Below are positions 17,301 to 24,433 of a stretch of 64,000 bases of DNA, one piece after another. Under the pieces are notes generated by a model that was not told where the DNA came from, made no database searches, and worked only from the letters and a program-made list of their open reading frames with translations. The stretch lies in NCBI GenBank assembly GCA_913055875.1, contig CAJXJY010000001.1, positions 1-64,000 on the forward strand, written 5' to 3'. Within the stretch, counting starts at the first letter, position 1, and every line of letters begins with the position of its first letter. Source of the stretch: an uncultured Altererythrobacter sp. Its GTDB lineage: Bacteria; Pseudomonadota; Alphaproteobacteria; Sphingomonadales; Sphingomonadaceae. Both the position numbers and the translations under genes were made by a program.

Positions 17301-17618
17301 GTGATCGTCCACCGCAACGACCGGCCGAGTGGCAAGGCGCTGTGGGTCTATCTGCGGCAGCCGGGCGGCAATTCGATGGCGGTCGGCGCGCGGGTGACGA
17401 TCTGCACCGGCGGCGAGACGCGGGTCCGCCCGGGCAAGTGCCAGGTCCGCCCGGTCAAGGCGAGCGGCGGCTACCAGTCGTTCGATCCGATCGCGGCGCA
17501 TTTCGGCCTCGGCGAAGCGCGCGCCGTATCGCTGATCGAAGTGGTGTGGCCCGACGGCAAGCGCACGCAGGTGCGGCCAACGGACCTAAGCGGCGGGGAA
17601 ATCGTCATCCGGCGTTGA
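14325..17618 (+). CDS. Fusion of predicted permease (PF03773/ArsP type) with FG-GAP repeats and ASPIC/UnbV domain
   Basis: 1,097 residues. Residues about 20-400 are a polytopic membrane domain with the PF03773 permease signature (GVCVNCAVPIALGLHAG with a CxxC, then IASPTLNVIVV, and a second half with FAPAPIALDVILTTII). After a last helix near 385-400 comes a long soluble part with Ca-binding-like FG-GAP/VCBS motifs: DMHGDGWTD at 513, DIDGDGALD at 565, DFDRDGRLD, DFDRNGTID, DLDQDGWQD at 918, DYDRDGDVD. It ends in an ASPIC/UnbV domain (about 1016-1085). A cysteine-rich insert lies about 765-865. This pairing is unfamiliar to me. It could be an exporter with an extracellular beta-propeller. Coupled by ATGA to the sulfotransferase. 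Confidence 0.85.
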   Translation: MNAIGDTAFDTSALEPGPRRDLRLPLVILLTAMLAVYFWSGSRYPALEEKALMGGDTPLSGLSFDIAIEVVPGASFLSTLWANTVNWIVTNMKGMTFGVLFGAMALTLLSLLQKRSFRNGFANSALGAMIGAPLGVCVNCAVPIALGLHAGRLRLETTLSAMIASPTLNVIVVTMSFALLPVQVAATKLFASLVMVLVGVPLLCRFVLKSETEATRDARKASAADQKLGGLSGWLMRKLAPREFEAGEYGVWETIKWFARTYGRNFLFIFIVTVPMMFAAALLGAFFVEVFSPTAMVGVLPSGSTTMFLIGLLLVAIVMSFAPAPIALDVILTTIILSLGMRDSYGAAMVVALGSFSVYAFIVIWRAISLRTAVSLWAMVVCAAVCSGLLAYKLAPTAEQYKLDSYRAILAAESGATWPEAPDTETAVPLAELRPRIDAQRIETQALAFEQSGEPVSAIELRALPGAGATATGDGPVFGRVVGRDIGIGVTEPLHSLARSFFHLFEGGVAAGDMHGDGWTDLALRKSFLDGGVALYANIGGEFVRQQADLGPVDEATVHVVAFADIDGDGALDLVVTTERSGNYLFRNRDGGFDAADMVKLPGDDRAVTQSLAFADFDRDGRLDIAVGNAGIGISAPGFGNRYADNQPNRLLLNRGDGAFEERVPDAYPGQTLTMLASDFDRNGTIDLLSGDDVANTDEFALFEPDGTYAVARGERVPFPYRVRTSMSYDEGDYNNDLIPDYYGGEIAMPSRARSTQERTANLITLCRQVGADTGWSKAQTDACVGELNEISKLKGAYQAGLQSGCERMRDRTYRLQCAARAMTQYYNRNRTDAADERMYRRCRRELGNTPRFVELCETLLVPLTEKPSNKALDAELGPTHNVVNILLTGQAGGGFSEDGVANGVDKPGWTWDARFTDLDQDGWQDLYVLTGYWARAPEGDLNRAYRNENGRFVDASEEFGLADTLPSLAAARLDYDRDGDVDLIRSLSGPNVIVHRNDRPSGKALWVYLRQPGGNSMAVGARVTICTGGETRVRPGKCQVRPVKASGGYQSFDPIAAHFGLGEARAVSLIEVVWPDGKRTQVRPTDLSGGEIVIRR

Positions 17619-17697
17619 GGTCTTTCTTTGCCAGGTTGATAAGCCTCCGGCGCGCACCTAAGGGGGCCGCGACGCCAACGCGAAGGATTTCCGGCCC

Positions 17698-18966
17698 ATG
17701 AGTTCAGCCCCGCACCGCGTGACGGTGATCGGCCTCGGCTATGTCGGGTTACCGCTGGCGGTCGCGCTGGCGAAGCGGTTCGATACGGTCGGATTCGATG
17801 TCGATACCGGCCGCATCGCCGAACTCGAAACCGGGCACGACCGCACCGGCGAGATCGAGCGCGAGCGGCTCGAGGCCTCCTCGCTCGTACTGACCGCCGA
17901 TCCCGCGCAGTGCCCGCCGAGCGATTTCCATATCGTCACCGTCCCGACCCCGATCGACGGCGACAACAGGCCCGACCTCGGAATCGTCGAAGCCGCCTCG
18001 CGCACGGTCGGCGAAATGCTGAAATCGGCGCATGCCGGCGGCCGCCAACCGATCGTGGTCTACGAAAGCACCGTCTATCCCGGCGTTACCGAAGACCTGT
18101 GCGGGCCGATCCTCGAACAGGTTTCCGGGCTGACCTGCGGCGAGGATTTCTTCCTCGCCTACAGCCCCGAACGGATCAATCCGGGCGACCGCGAGCACAC
18201 GATCGACAGGATCACCAAGGTCGTGTCGGGCCAGACCCCCGCGGTGCTCGACAAGGTTGCCGATCTCTACGGCGCGGTCACCAGCGGCGGCACCTTCCGC
18301 GCCGCGAGCATCAGGGCGGCCGAGGCGGCCAAGGTGATCGAGAACGCGCAGCGCGACATCAACATCGCCTTCATGAACGAAATCGCGCAGATCTTCGGCA
18401 AGATGGACCTCTCGGTGTGGGACGTGCTCGCGGCGGCCAACACCAAGTGGAACTTCCTCCCCTTCACCCCCGGCCTCGTCGGTGGGCACTGCATCGGGGT
18501 CGATCCCTATTACCTCGCGACCCGCGCCGAACAGCTTGGCCACGATCCGCGCGTGATCCTCGCCGGGCGCAGCATCAATGACGGCATGGCCGGCTGGGTC
18601 GCCGAGCGGCTGCACGCGGCGCGCGGCGGCAAGCCCGGCAGCGTGCTGGTGCTGGGCCTTACGTTCAAGGAGGACGTGCCCGACCTGCGCAATTCCAAGG
18701 TCGCCGACCTGATCGCCGCGCTGGCCGGGCGCGGGCATGACGTGACCGTGCACGATCCGCAGGCCGATGCGGACGAGGCGCAGCACGAATACGGGCTCAC
18801 GCTAGATCCCGGTGCGCTGGACGGGACCTACGACATGGTGCTGCTGGCGGTCCCGCACCGCGAATATCTCGACATGGGAGCCGGCGCTTTCCGCGACAGG
18901 CTGAACGACGGCGGCACGCTAGCCGATCTCAAGGGCGTCCTCGAAGGCGCCGACTGGACACTCTAG
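17698..18966 (+). CDS. Nucleotide-sugar 6-dehydrogenase, TviB/WbpA-like (UDP-N-acetylhexosamine)
   Basis: 422 residues. An N-terminal Rossmann domain (VIGLGYVGLPLAVAL), the middle dimer domain, and the catalytic Cys at about 265 in GGHCIGVDPYY, then LGLTFKEDVPDLRNSK. It oxidises C6 of a UDP-HexNAc to the uronic acid in two NAD-dependent steps. The short N-terminal segment and YVGLPLA form suit the TviB/WbpA group more than UDP-glucose dehydrogenase, but the substrate is not proven by sequence. It heads the polysaccharide locus, 79 bases after the permease fusion, and precedes a nucleotide-sugar epimerase. Confidence 0.87.
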   Translation: MSSAPHRVTVIGLGYVGLPLAVALAKRFDTVGFDVDTGRIAELETGHDRTGEIERERLEASSLVLTADPAQCPPSDFHIVTVPTPIDGDNRPDLGIVEAASRTVGEMLKSAHAGGRQPIVVYESTVYPGVTEDLCGPILEQVSGLTCGEDFFLAYSPERINPGDREHTIDRITKVVSGQTPAVLDKVADLYGAVTSGGTFRAASIRAAEAAKVIENAQRDINIAFMNEIAQIFGKMDLSVWDVLAAANTKWNFLPFTPGLVGGHCIGVDPYYLATRAEQLGHDPRVILAGRSINDGMAGWVAERLHAARGGKPGSVLVLGLTFKEDVPDLRNSKVADLIAALAGRGHDVTVHDPQADADEAQHEYGLTLDPGALDGTYDMVLLAVPHREYLDMGAGAFRDRLNDGGTLADLKGVLEGADWTL

Positions 18967-18981
18967 AAGGAAGCAATACAG

Positions 18982-19049
18982 CCGTTCGTGTCGAGCGAAG
19001 TCGAGACACGGTCGCGCCAATGCCTCTCGACTGCGCTCGAGGCGAACGG
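18982..19049. repeat. REP-like inverted repeat between nucleotide-sugar genes
   Basis: Outer arms ccgttcg and cgaacgg enclose two smaller palindromes (gtcgagcgaagtcgagac and ctcgactgcgctcgag). Sequences of this form are frequent as short interspersed repeats in sphingomonad genomes (from general knowledge). It ends only 9 bases before the GTG start of the epimerase gene and leaves just room for its ribosome binding site (ggagg), so it could form a structure influencing translation. Confidence 0.65.
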
Positions 19050-19057
19050 AGGAAACA

Positions 19058-20056
19058 GTGCGTGTTTTGATCACCGGCGCGGCCGGCTTCATCGGATCCA
19101 CCCTCGCCCACCGCCTGATGGCGCGCGGCGACGAGGTGATCGGGATCGACAACCTCAACGACTATTATCAGGTCAGCCTGAAGGAGGATCGCCTCAATCG
19201 CCTGCGCGACGAAGGCGGCGACAGGTTCGCCTTCCACAAGGTTGACTTCTCCGACATGACGGCGCTCGAAACCGCGCTCGAGGACGAGGCGTTCGACCGC
19301 ATCGTCCATCTCGGCGCGCAGGCGGGCGTGCGCTACTCGATCGAGAACCCGCACGCCTATGTCCAGGCGAACCTCGCCGGGCACCTGAACATGCTCGAGA
19401 TCGGGCGCCACCGCGAGGTCGAGCACCTCGTCTATGCCAGCTCCTCGAGCGTCTACGGCGGCAACACCAAACTGCCCTTCTCGGTCGAGGACCGGGTCGA
19501 CCACCCGCTCTCGCTCTACGCCGCAACCAAGAAGGCCGACGAGCTGATGAGCGAGACCTACGCGCATCTCTACCGCCTGCCCCTGACGGGGTTGCGCTTC
19601 TTCACGGTCTACGGGCCGTGGGGTCGCCCCGACATGATGATGTGGATCTTCACCAAGGCGATCCTCGCGGGCGAGACCATCCCGGTGTTCAACCATGGCG
19701 ACATGTATCGCGACTTCACCTTCGTCGAGGATATCGTCTCGGGCGTGGTCGCCTGTATCGACAATCCGACGCCCGACGACGGCGAGGTCAAGGCCGGCGG
19801 CAGCACCAAACCGCACCGGCTCTACAATATCGGCAACCACCGCTCCGAGCACCTGATGAAGGTGATCGGCATCCTCGAGGAGGAATGCGGCAGGAAGGCC
19901 GAGATGGAAATGCTGCCGATGCAGGCCGGCGACGTGCAGAAGACCTATGCCGATATCGACGCGATCCAGCAGGATCTGGGCTACCAGCCGACCACCGGCA
20001 TCGAGACCGGCGTCCCGCAATTCGTCCGCTGGTACCGGGAATATCACGGCCTCTGA
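19058..20056 (+). CDS. NAD-dependent nucleotide-sugar epimerase, UDP-glucuronate 4-epimerase-like
   Basis: 332 residues. Extended short-chain dehydrogenase: the GAAGFIGSTLAHRL nucleotide loop at the N-terminus, catalytic Y154-x3-K158 (LYAATKKADEL), YASSSSVYGGN, and RFFTVYGPWGRPDMM, the last typical of UDP-glucuronate/galacturonate 4-epimerases (LspL/CapI type). It would interconvert UDP-uronic acids, possibly the product of the upstream dehydrogenase. Start GTG at 19058 with a clear GGAGG-like site (acggaggaaacagtg). A REP-like repeat sits directly upstream. Confidence 0.88.
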   Translation: MRVLITGAAGFIGSTLAHRLMARGDEVIGIDNLNDYYQVSLKEDRLNRLRDEGGDRFAFHKVDFSDMTALETALEDEAFDRIVHLGAQAGVRYSIENPHAYVQANLAGHLNMLEIGRHREVEHLVYASSSSVYGGNTKLPFSVEDRVDHPLSLYAATKKADELMSETYAHLYRLPLTGLRFFTVYGPWGRPDMMMWIFTKAILAGETIPVFNHGDMYRDFTFVEDIVSGVVACIDNPTPDDGEVKAGGSTKPHRLYNIGNHRSEHLMKVIGILEEECGRKAEMEMLPMQAGDVQKTYADIDAIQQDLGYQPTTGIETGVPQFVRWYREYHGL

Positions 20057-20201
20057 CGGCCCGAACGCCGCCAAATATCCGGATTTTCTACTATTTTCAG
20101 CGCTATGTTGCGGCTGCGAGCGCGCCGCACTATTCTCGCTACAATCCGATGCACAGTCACTGCACGCTTTCGCGAGCGACCTGCTATGTCGGACGGGGAC
20201 C

Positions 20202-22154
20202 ATGGACGGACCGATGAAGAGGATCACGAGCTTCGCGAGCGACATCTTCAAGGCGCTGTTGCAGCGCCTGGCCGCGCTGTCGCGTCCGCAAAAGCAGCTG
20301 ATCGTCTTCGCGCTCGATCTGGCGCTGCTGTTCCAGTCGATCTGGATCGCCTATTCGCTGCGGATCGGCCGCTGGATCCTGTGGGACGAGGCGATCTTGC
20401 GGCTGTCGATCGGCGCGGTCGCGCTGATGGTGCCGATCTTCCTCCTCGCCGGCGTCTACCAGACGATTTTCCGCTATGTCGGGCTAGGCATGCTGCGCAC
20501 GCTGGTGCGCGCCGGGTTCTATTACGGCATGTGCATGCTCGTGGTGTACACGCTGGTCGGTATCCAGGAGGTCCCGCGCACGGCGGGCATCCTGCAGCCG
20601 ATCGTGTTCTTCTGCATGATCGTCGGCCTGCGCGTGATGGCGCGCTTCTTCATGGTCGATGTGCTCGGGCGCACGCAGTTCGGCGGTGTCGTCAAGCGCG
20701 TGCTGATCTACGGTGCCGGCAGCGCAGGACAGGAACTGGCCAGCGTATTGCGCTCCGACCCGGAAATGCAGGTGGTCGGCTTCGTCGACGATGACCGCCG
20801 GCTGGACGGGCAGAAGCTCGACGGGATCCGCGTGCACTGGAACCGCAAGCTGCCCGATATCATCCGCGGCACCAATGCCAGCGAAGTGCTGCTCGCCCTG
20901 CCCAATCTGCGCCGCAGCCGGCGGCGCGCGATCGTCGAGGAGCTGACCGAGTACAAGGTGCAGGTGAAAACGCTGCCCAAGATGCGCGACCTGGTCGACG
21001 GCTCGGTGACGGTCAGCGATATCCGCCCGCTCGAGATCGAGGACCTGCTCGGGCGCGAACCGGTCAAGCCGAACGAACTGCTGCTCGGCCGGACCACCGT
21101 CGGCAAGACGCTGCTGGTGACCGGGGCCGGGGGATCGATCGGCAGCGAGTTGTGCCGCCAGATCGTCGGCCTCAAGGCGCGCAAGCTGGTGCTGTTCGAG
21201 ATCGGCGAATTCGCGCTCTACCGCATCCACCGCGAACTGGAAGCGCGCGCCGAAGCGCTCGGGCTCGCGATCGAGATCGTCCCTGTGCTCGGCTCGGTGA
21301 CCGATCGCGTGCGGCTCGAGGAAACCTTCCGCGAGCACGCGATCGACACGGTCTATCACGCCGCCGCCTACAAGCACGTGCCGCTGGTCGAGGCGAACCC
21401 GGTGCAGGCGATCCGCAACAATATCGCGGGAACGCACGAGGTCGTGCAGGCCGCCCATGCCGCCAGGGTCAAGGATTTCATCCTCATCAGCACCGACAAG
21501 GCGGTGCGTCCGACAAACGTGATGGGCGCGACCAAGCGTGCGGCGGAGCAGGTGTTGCAGGCCTATGCCGAGAAGAACGGCCATACGCGCTTCTCGATGG
21601 TGCGCTTCGGCAACGTGCTCGGATCGAGCGGGTCGGTGGTACCGCTGTTCCGCAGCCAGATCGAGGCGGGCGGCCCGATCACACTGACCGACCGGAAGAT
21701 CACCCGCTATTTCATGACCATCCCCGAAGCCTCCTCGCTGGTGATCCAGGCGGCGGGCATGGCCAGGGGCGGCGAAGTGTTCGTGCTCGACATGGGCAAG
21801 CCGGTGAAGATCTACGATCTCGCGCGGACCATGGTCCAGCTGTCCGGGCTCACCTTGCGCGACGACAGGCACCCCGACGGCGATATCGAGATCGTCGAGG
21901 TCGGCCTGCGCGACGGCGAGAAACTCTACGAGGAGCTGCTGATCGGCGATAACCCGGAAGCGACCAAGCATCCGCGCATCCGCATGGCACGCGAAGGGCA
22001 TCTCGACTGGCGCGAGCTGCGCGAATTGCTGAAAGCCATGGAGGATGCAGGGAGCGCGGAAGACGCCATCGACCTGCTCAAGCGGATCGTTCCCGATTTC
22101 GAGCATCGCCGCGACAACGACGCGACCGGCAAGGCGCAGACGCCCGCGGCGTGA
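20202..22154 (+). CDS. Membrane nucleotide-sugar dehydratase, PglF/WbpM/CapD family
   Basis: About 650 residues. Four N-terminal membrane helices (about 25-140), a CoA-binding-like regulatory Rossmann region, then the catalytic SDR domain beginning GAGGSIGSELC at about 308, with ISTDKAVRPTNVMGATK (Met441 where most SDRs have Tyr, and Lys445). That Met is characteristic of the large membrane dehydratases. They convert UDP-GlcNAc to the 4-keto-6-deoxy sugar, the first step to bacillosamine, FucNAc, QuiNAc or legionaminate-type sugars. Start 20202 (MDGPMKR) chosen; 20214 is possible. The 145 bases upstream hold no gene and are A/T-richer, perhaps a promoter. Confidence 0.9.
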   Translation: MDGPMKRITSFASDIFKALLQRLAALSRPQKQLIVFALDLALLFQSIWIAYSLRIGRWILWDEAILRLSIGAVALMVPIFLLAGVYQTIFRYVGLGMLRTLVRAGFYYGMCMLVVYTLVGIQEVPRTAGILQPIVFFCMIVGLRVMARFFMVDVLGRTQFGGVVKRVLIYGAGSAGQELASVLRSDPEMQVVGFVDDDRRLDGQKLDGIRVHWNRKLPDIIRGTNASEVLLALPNLRRSRRRAIVEELTEYKVQVKTLPKMRDLVDGSVTVSDIRPLEIEDLLGREPVKPNELLLGRTTVGKTLLVTGAGGSIGSELCRQIVGLKARKLVLFEIGEFALYRIHRELEARAEALGLAIEIVPVLGSVTDRVRLEETFREHAIDTVYHAAAYKHVPLVEANPVQAIRNNIAGTHEVVQAAHAARVKDFILISTDKAVRPTNVMGATKRAAEQVLQAYAEKNGHTRFSMVRFGNVLGSSGSVVPLFRSQIEAGGPITLTDRKITRYFMTIPEASSLVIQAAGMARGGEVFVLDMGKPVKIYDLARTMVQLSGLTLRDDRHPDGDIEIVEVGLRDGEKLYEELLIGDNPEATKHPRIRMAREGHLDWRELRELLKAMEDAGSAEDAIDLLKRIVPDFEHRRDNDATGKAQTPAA

Positions 22155-22208
22155 CAAATGCCGGGCAACGGCCTATCCGCCCCGGGCCGTTCCGCAAGAG
22201 ACCCCACC

Positions 22209-23405
22209 ATGCCCGCCAGCCCCCAGCAGGACATCGTCGCCATCATCCCCGCCCGCGGCGGCTCGAAAGGGTTGCCGCGCAAGAACGTCCGCCCGCTGCT
22301 GGGCAAGCCGCTGCTCGCGCATACGATCGATGCGGCGAACGGCAGCAGGCACGTTACGCGCGTTGCGGTTTCGACCGACGATCCCGAAATCGCCGAGGTT
22401 GCGCGGCGGTTCGGCGCCGAGGTGGTCGACCGCCCGGCCGAACTCGCGGGCGACAAGGCGAGTTCAGAAGACGCGCTGCTGCATGCGCTCGATAGGCTCT
22501 TTCCAGACGGCGCCCCGCAGCCGGAGGTGTTCGTGTTCCTCCAGTGCACCTCGCCGCTGACCTCGTCGGACGATATCGATGCCCTGGTCGAAACGTTGCA
22601 GCGCGAGGATGCCGACAGCGCCTTTCTCGCCACCCGATTCCACCACTTCGTCTGGCGGCCCGACGCGAGCGGCGATTTCCACGGCGTCAACCACGACCGC
22701 AGCGTGCGCCAGCTGCGGCAGGACCGCCCGGCGGAGTATTTCGAGACCGGATCGGGCTACGCGATGAGGCTGGCCGGTTTCCGCGCGCACCGGCACCGCT
22801 TCTTCGGGCGCGTCGCCGCCGCCGAAATGCCCGAGGAGCATATCGGCGAGATCGACACGCCGGCCGATTTCGAAGCGATCGAGAGCCGCATGCGCGCGCG
22901 CCGCAGCGCCGCAGCGCGTGCCGCGCTGCCGCAGCCGGTCGAGGCGCTGGTGATGGATTTCGACGGGGTTTTGACCGACGACACCGTGATCATCGACCAG
23001 GACGGGGTCGAACACGTTCGCTGCTCGCGCTCGGACGGGATGGGGATCGACCTGCTGTCGCGCACCGGGCTGCCGATGATCGTGCTCTCGCGCGAGGCCA
23101 ACACGGTGGTGCGCGCGCGCTGCGACAAGCTCAGGCTCGACTGCGTGCACGGGCTCGAGACCAAGCTGGCGACGCTGGAGGACTGGGCACGGCGAACGGG
23201 CGTCAGCCTCGCCAACACGGTCTATATCGGCAACGACGTCAACGATCTCGACTGCATGGGCGCGGTCGGCTTCCCGGTCGCACCCTCCGATGCGCACGAA
23301 GCCGCGCGCGACGCGGCGCGGCTGGTGCTGCAGAATGCGGGCGGCAACGGCGCGGTGCGCGAGCTGGCCGACATGCTGCTCGAACAGCGAAATGGCTTGC
23401 CCTGA
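22209..23405 (+). CDS. Fusion: CMP-nonulosonate cytidylyltransferase (NeuA-like) plus HAD phosphatase
   Basis: 398 residues. The first ~230 residues are an acylneuraminate cytidylyltransferase: IIPARGGSKGLPRKNVRPLLGKP is the CTP-binding start, followed by LQCTSPLTSSDDIDAL and the EIDTPADFEAIE end. The rest is a KdsC-type HAD phosphatase starting VMDFDGVLTDD (Asp250 and Asp252) and ending with YIGNDVNDLDCM. One protein could thus remove a 9-phosphate and activate the sugar with CMP. Start 22209 chosen (an upstream in-frame ATG at 22158 also exists). Followed by the synthase gene neuB-like after 106 bases. Confidence 0.88.
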   Translation: MPASPQQDIVAIIPARGGSKGLPRKNVRPLLGKPLLAHTIDAANGSRHVTRVAVSTDDPEIAEVARRFGAEVVDRPAELAGDKASSEDALLHALDRLFPDGAPQPEVFVFLQCTSPLTSSDDIDALVETLQREDADSAFLATRFHHFVWRPDASGDFHGVNHDRSVRQLRQDRPAEYFETGSGYAMRLAGFRAHRHRFFGRVAAAEMPEEHIGEIDTPADFEAIESRMRARRSAAARAALPQPVEALVMDFDGVLTDDTVIIDQDGVEHVRCSRSDGMGIDLLSRTGLPMIVLSREANTVVRARCDKLRLDCVHGLETKLATLEDWARRTGVSLANTVYIGNDVNDLDCMGAVGFPVAPSDAHEAARDAARLVLQNAGGNGAVRELADMLLEQRNGLP

Positions 23406-23511
23406 AAGCCGGGACGGTTAAGGCCCGCCCGGCACACCGTCACGGCGGGTTCACACGGAATTTGTAGATGCACCGCTGCATCGAAACGATTGGAATACGA
23501 AAGACTTGTCT

Positions 23512-24414
23512 ATGACCGAGCTGACCCCAAACCACACCGCCAAGGTCGTCGCCGAGATCGGCTGTAACCACAAGGGCGAGATGGCGATCGCCAAGGAGAT
23601 GATCGAGATCGCGGCCAAGACCTGCAAGGCCGATTTCGTCAAGTTCCAGAAGCGCAACAATCGCGAACTGCTCCCGCCCGAACAGTACGATGCGCCGCAC
23701 CCCAATCCGGTCAATTCCTACGGCGACACCTATGGCGCGCACCGCGAATTCCTCGAATTCGACACCGACCAGCACAAGGAGCTGATGGATCACTGTGCGG
23801 AGCAGGGCATCGGCTATTCGACCAGCGTGTGGGACGTCACCAGCGCGCGCGAGATGGCGCAGCTCGAACCCGAATTCCTCAAGGTCCCTTCCGCCTCCAA
23901 CCTGCACTGGCCGATGCTGACCGTGCTGTGCGAGGAGTTCAAGGGTCAGATCCAGCTCTCGCTCGGCATGACGACCAAGGAAGAAGAGGACCAAATCGTC
24001 GAATTCTTCGAGGACAAGGGGCGCGCCGAAGACCTGCTGCTCTACGCCTGCACCAGCGGCTACCCGGTCAATTTCGACGAGCTGTGCCTGCTCGAGATCA
24101 CGCGGCTCAAGGACAAGTTCGACGGCCGCGTCGGCGGGATCGGCTTTTCGGGCCACCATCTCGGCATCGCCGCCGATATCGCCGCGCTGACGCTCGGCGC
24201 CGAATGGATCGAGCGGCATTTCACGCTCGACCGGACCTGGAAGGGCACCGACCATTCGGCCTCGCTCGAACCCGACGGCCTGCGCCGCCTGTGCCGCGAC
24301 GTGAAGGCGGTGAGCCGCTCGCTGACCTGCAAGCAGGGCGACCTGACCCCGGTCGAGGAGGCGATGCGCGACAAGCTCAAATGGACCGGCGGGGGCGACC
24401 AGCCCGCCGCCTGA
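23512..24414 (+). CDS. NeuB-family nonulosonic acid synthase without SAF domain
   Basis: 300 residues. TIM-barrel condensing enzyme of the sialic acid synthase family: VVAEIGCNHKGEMAIAKEMI at the N-terminus, DFVKFQKRN, FLKVPSASN, LSLGMTT, and GIGFSGHHLGIAADIAAL, GAEWIERHFTLD near the end. It condenses PEP with a six-carbon N-acyl sugar (or its 6-phosphate). Canonical NeuB has about 345 residues with a C-terminal antifreeze-like SAF domain; here the protein stops after the barrel. Together with the fused cytidylyltransferase/phosphatase gene upstream it forms a nonulosonate branch; whether it makes Neu, Kdn, Leg or Pse is not visible. Confidence 0.87.
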   Translation: MTELTPNHTAKVVAEIGCNHKGEMAIAKEMIEIAAKTCKADFVKFQKRNNRELLPPEQYDAPHPNPVNSYGDTYGAHREFLEFDTDQHKELMDHCAEQGIGYSTSVWDVTSAREMAQLEPEFLKVPSASNLHWPMLTVLCEEFKGQIQLSLGMTTKEEEDQIVEFFEDKGRAEDLLLYACTSGYPVNFDELCLLEITRLKDKFDGRVGGIGFSGHHLGIAADIAALTLGAEWIERHFTLDRTWKGTDHSASLEPDGLRRLCRDVKAVSRSLTCKQGDLTPVEEAMRDKLKWTGGGDQPAA

Positions 24415-24433
24415 TATTGACGGGCATGCCGAC

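Noticed and set aside
14265-17501. Antisense frame covering the permease fusion
   Set aside because: Mirror of a strongly coding gene; no known domain, and it would hide all FG-GAP motifs.
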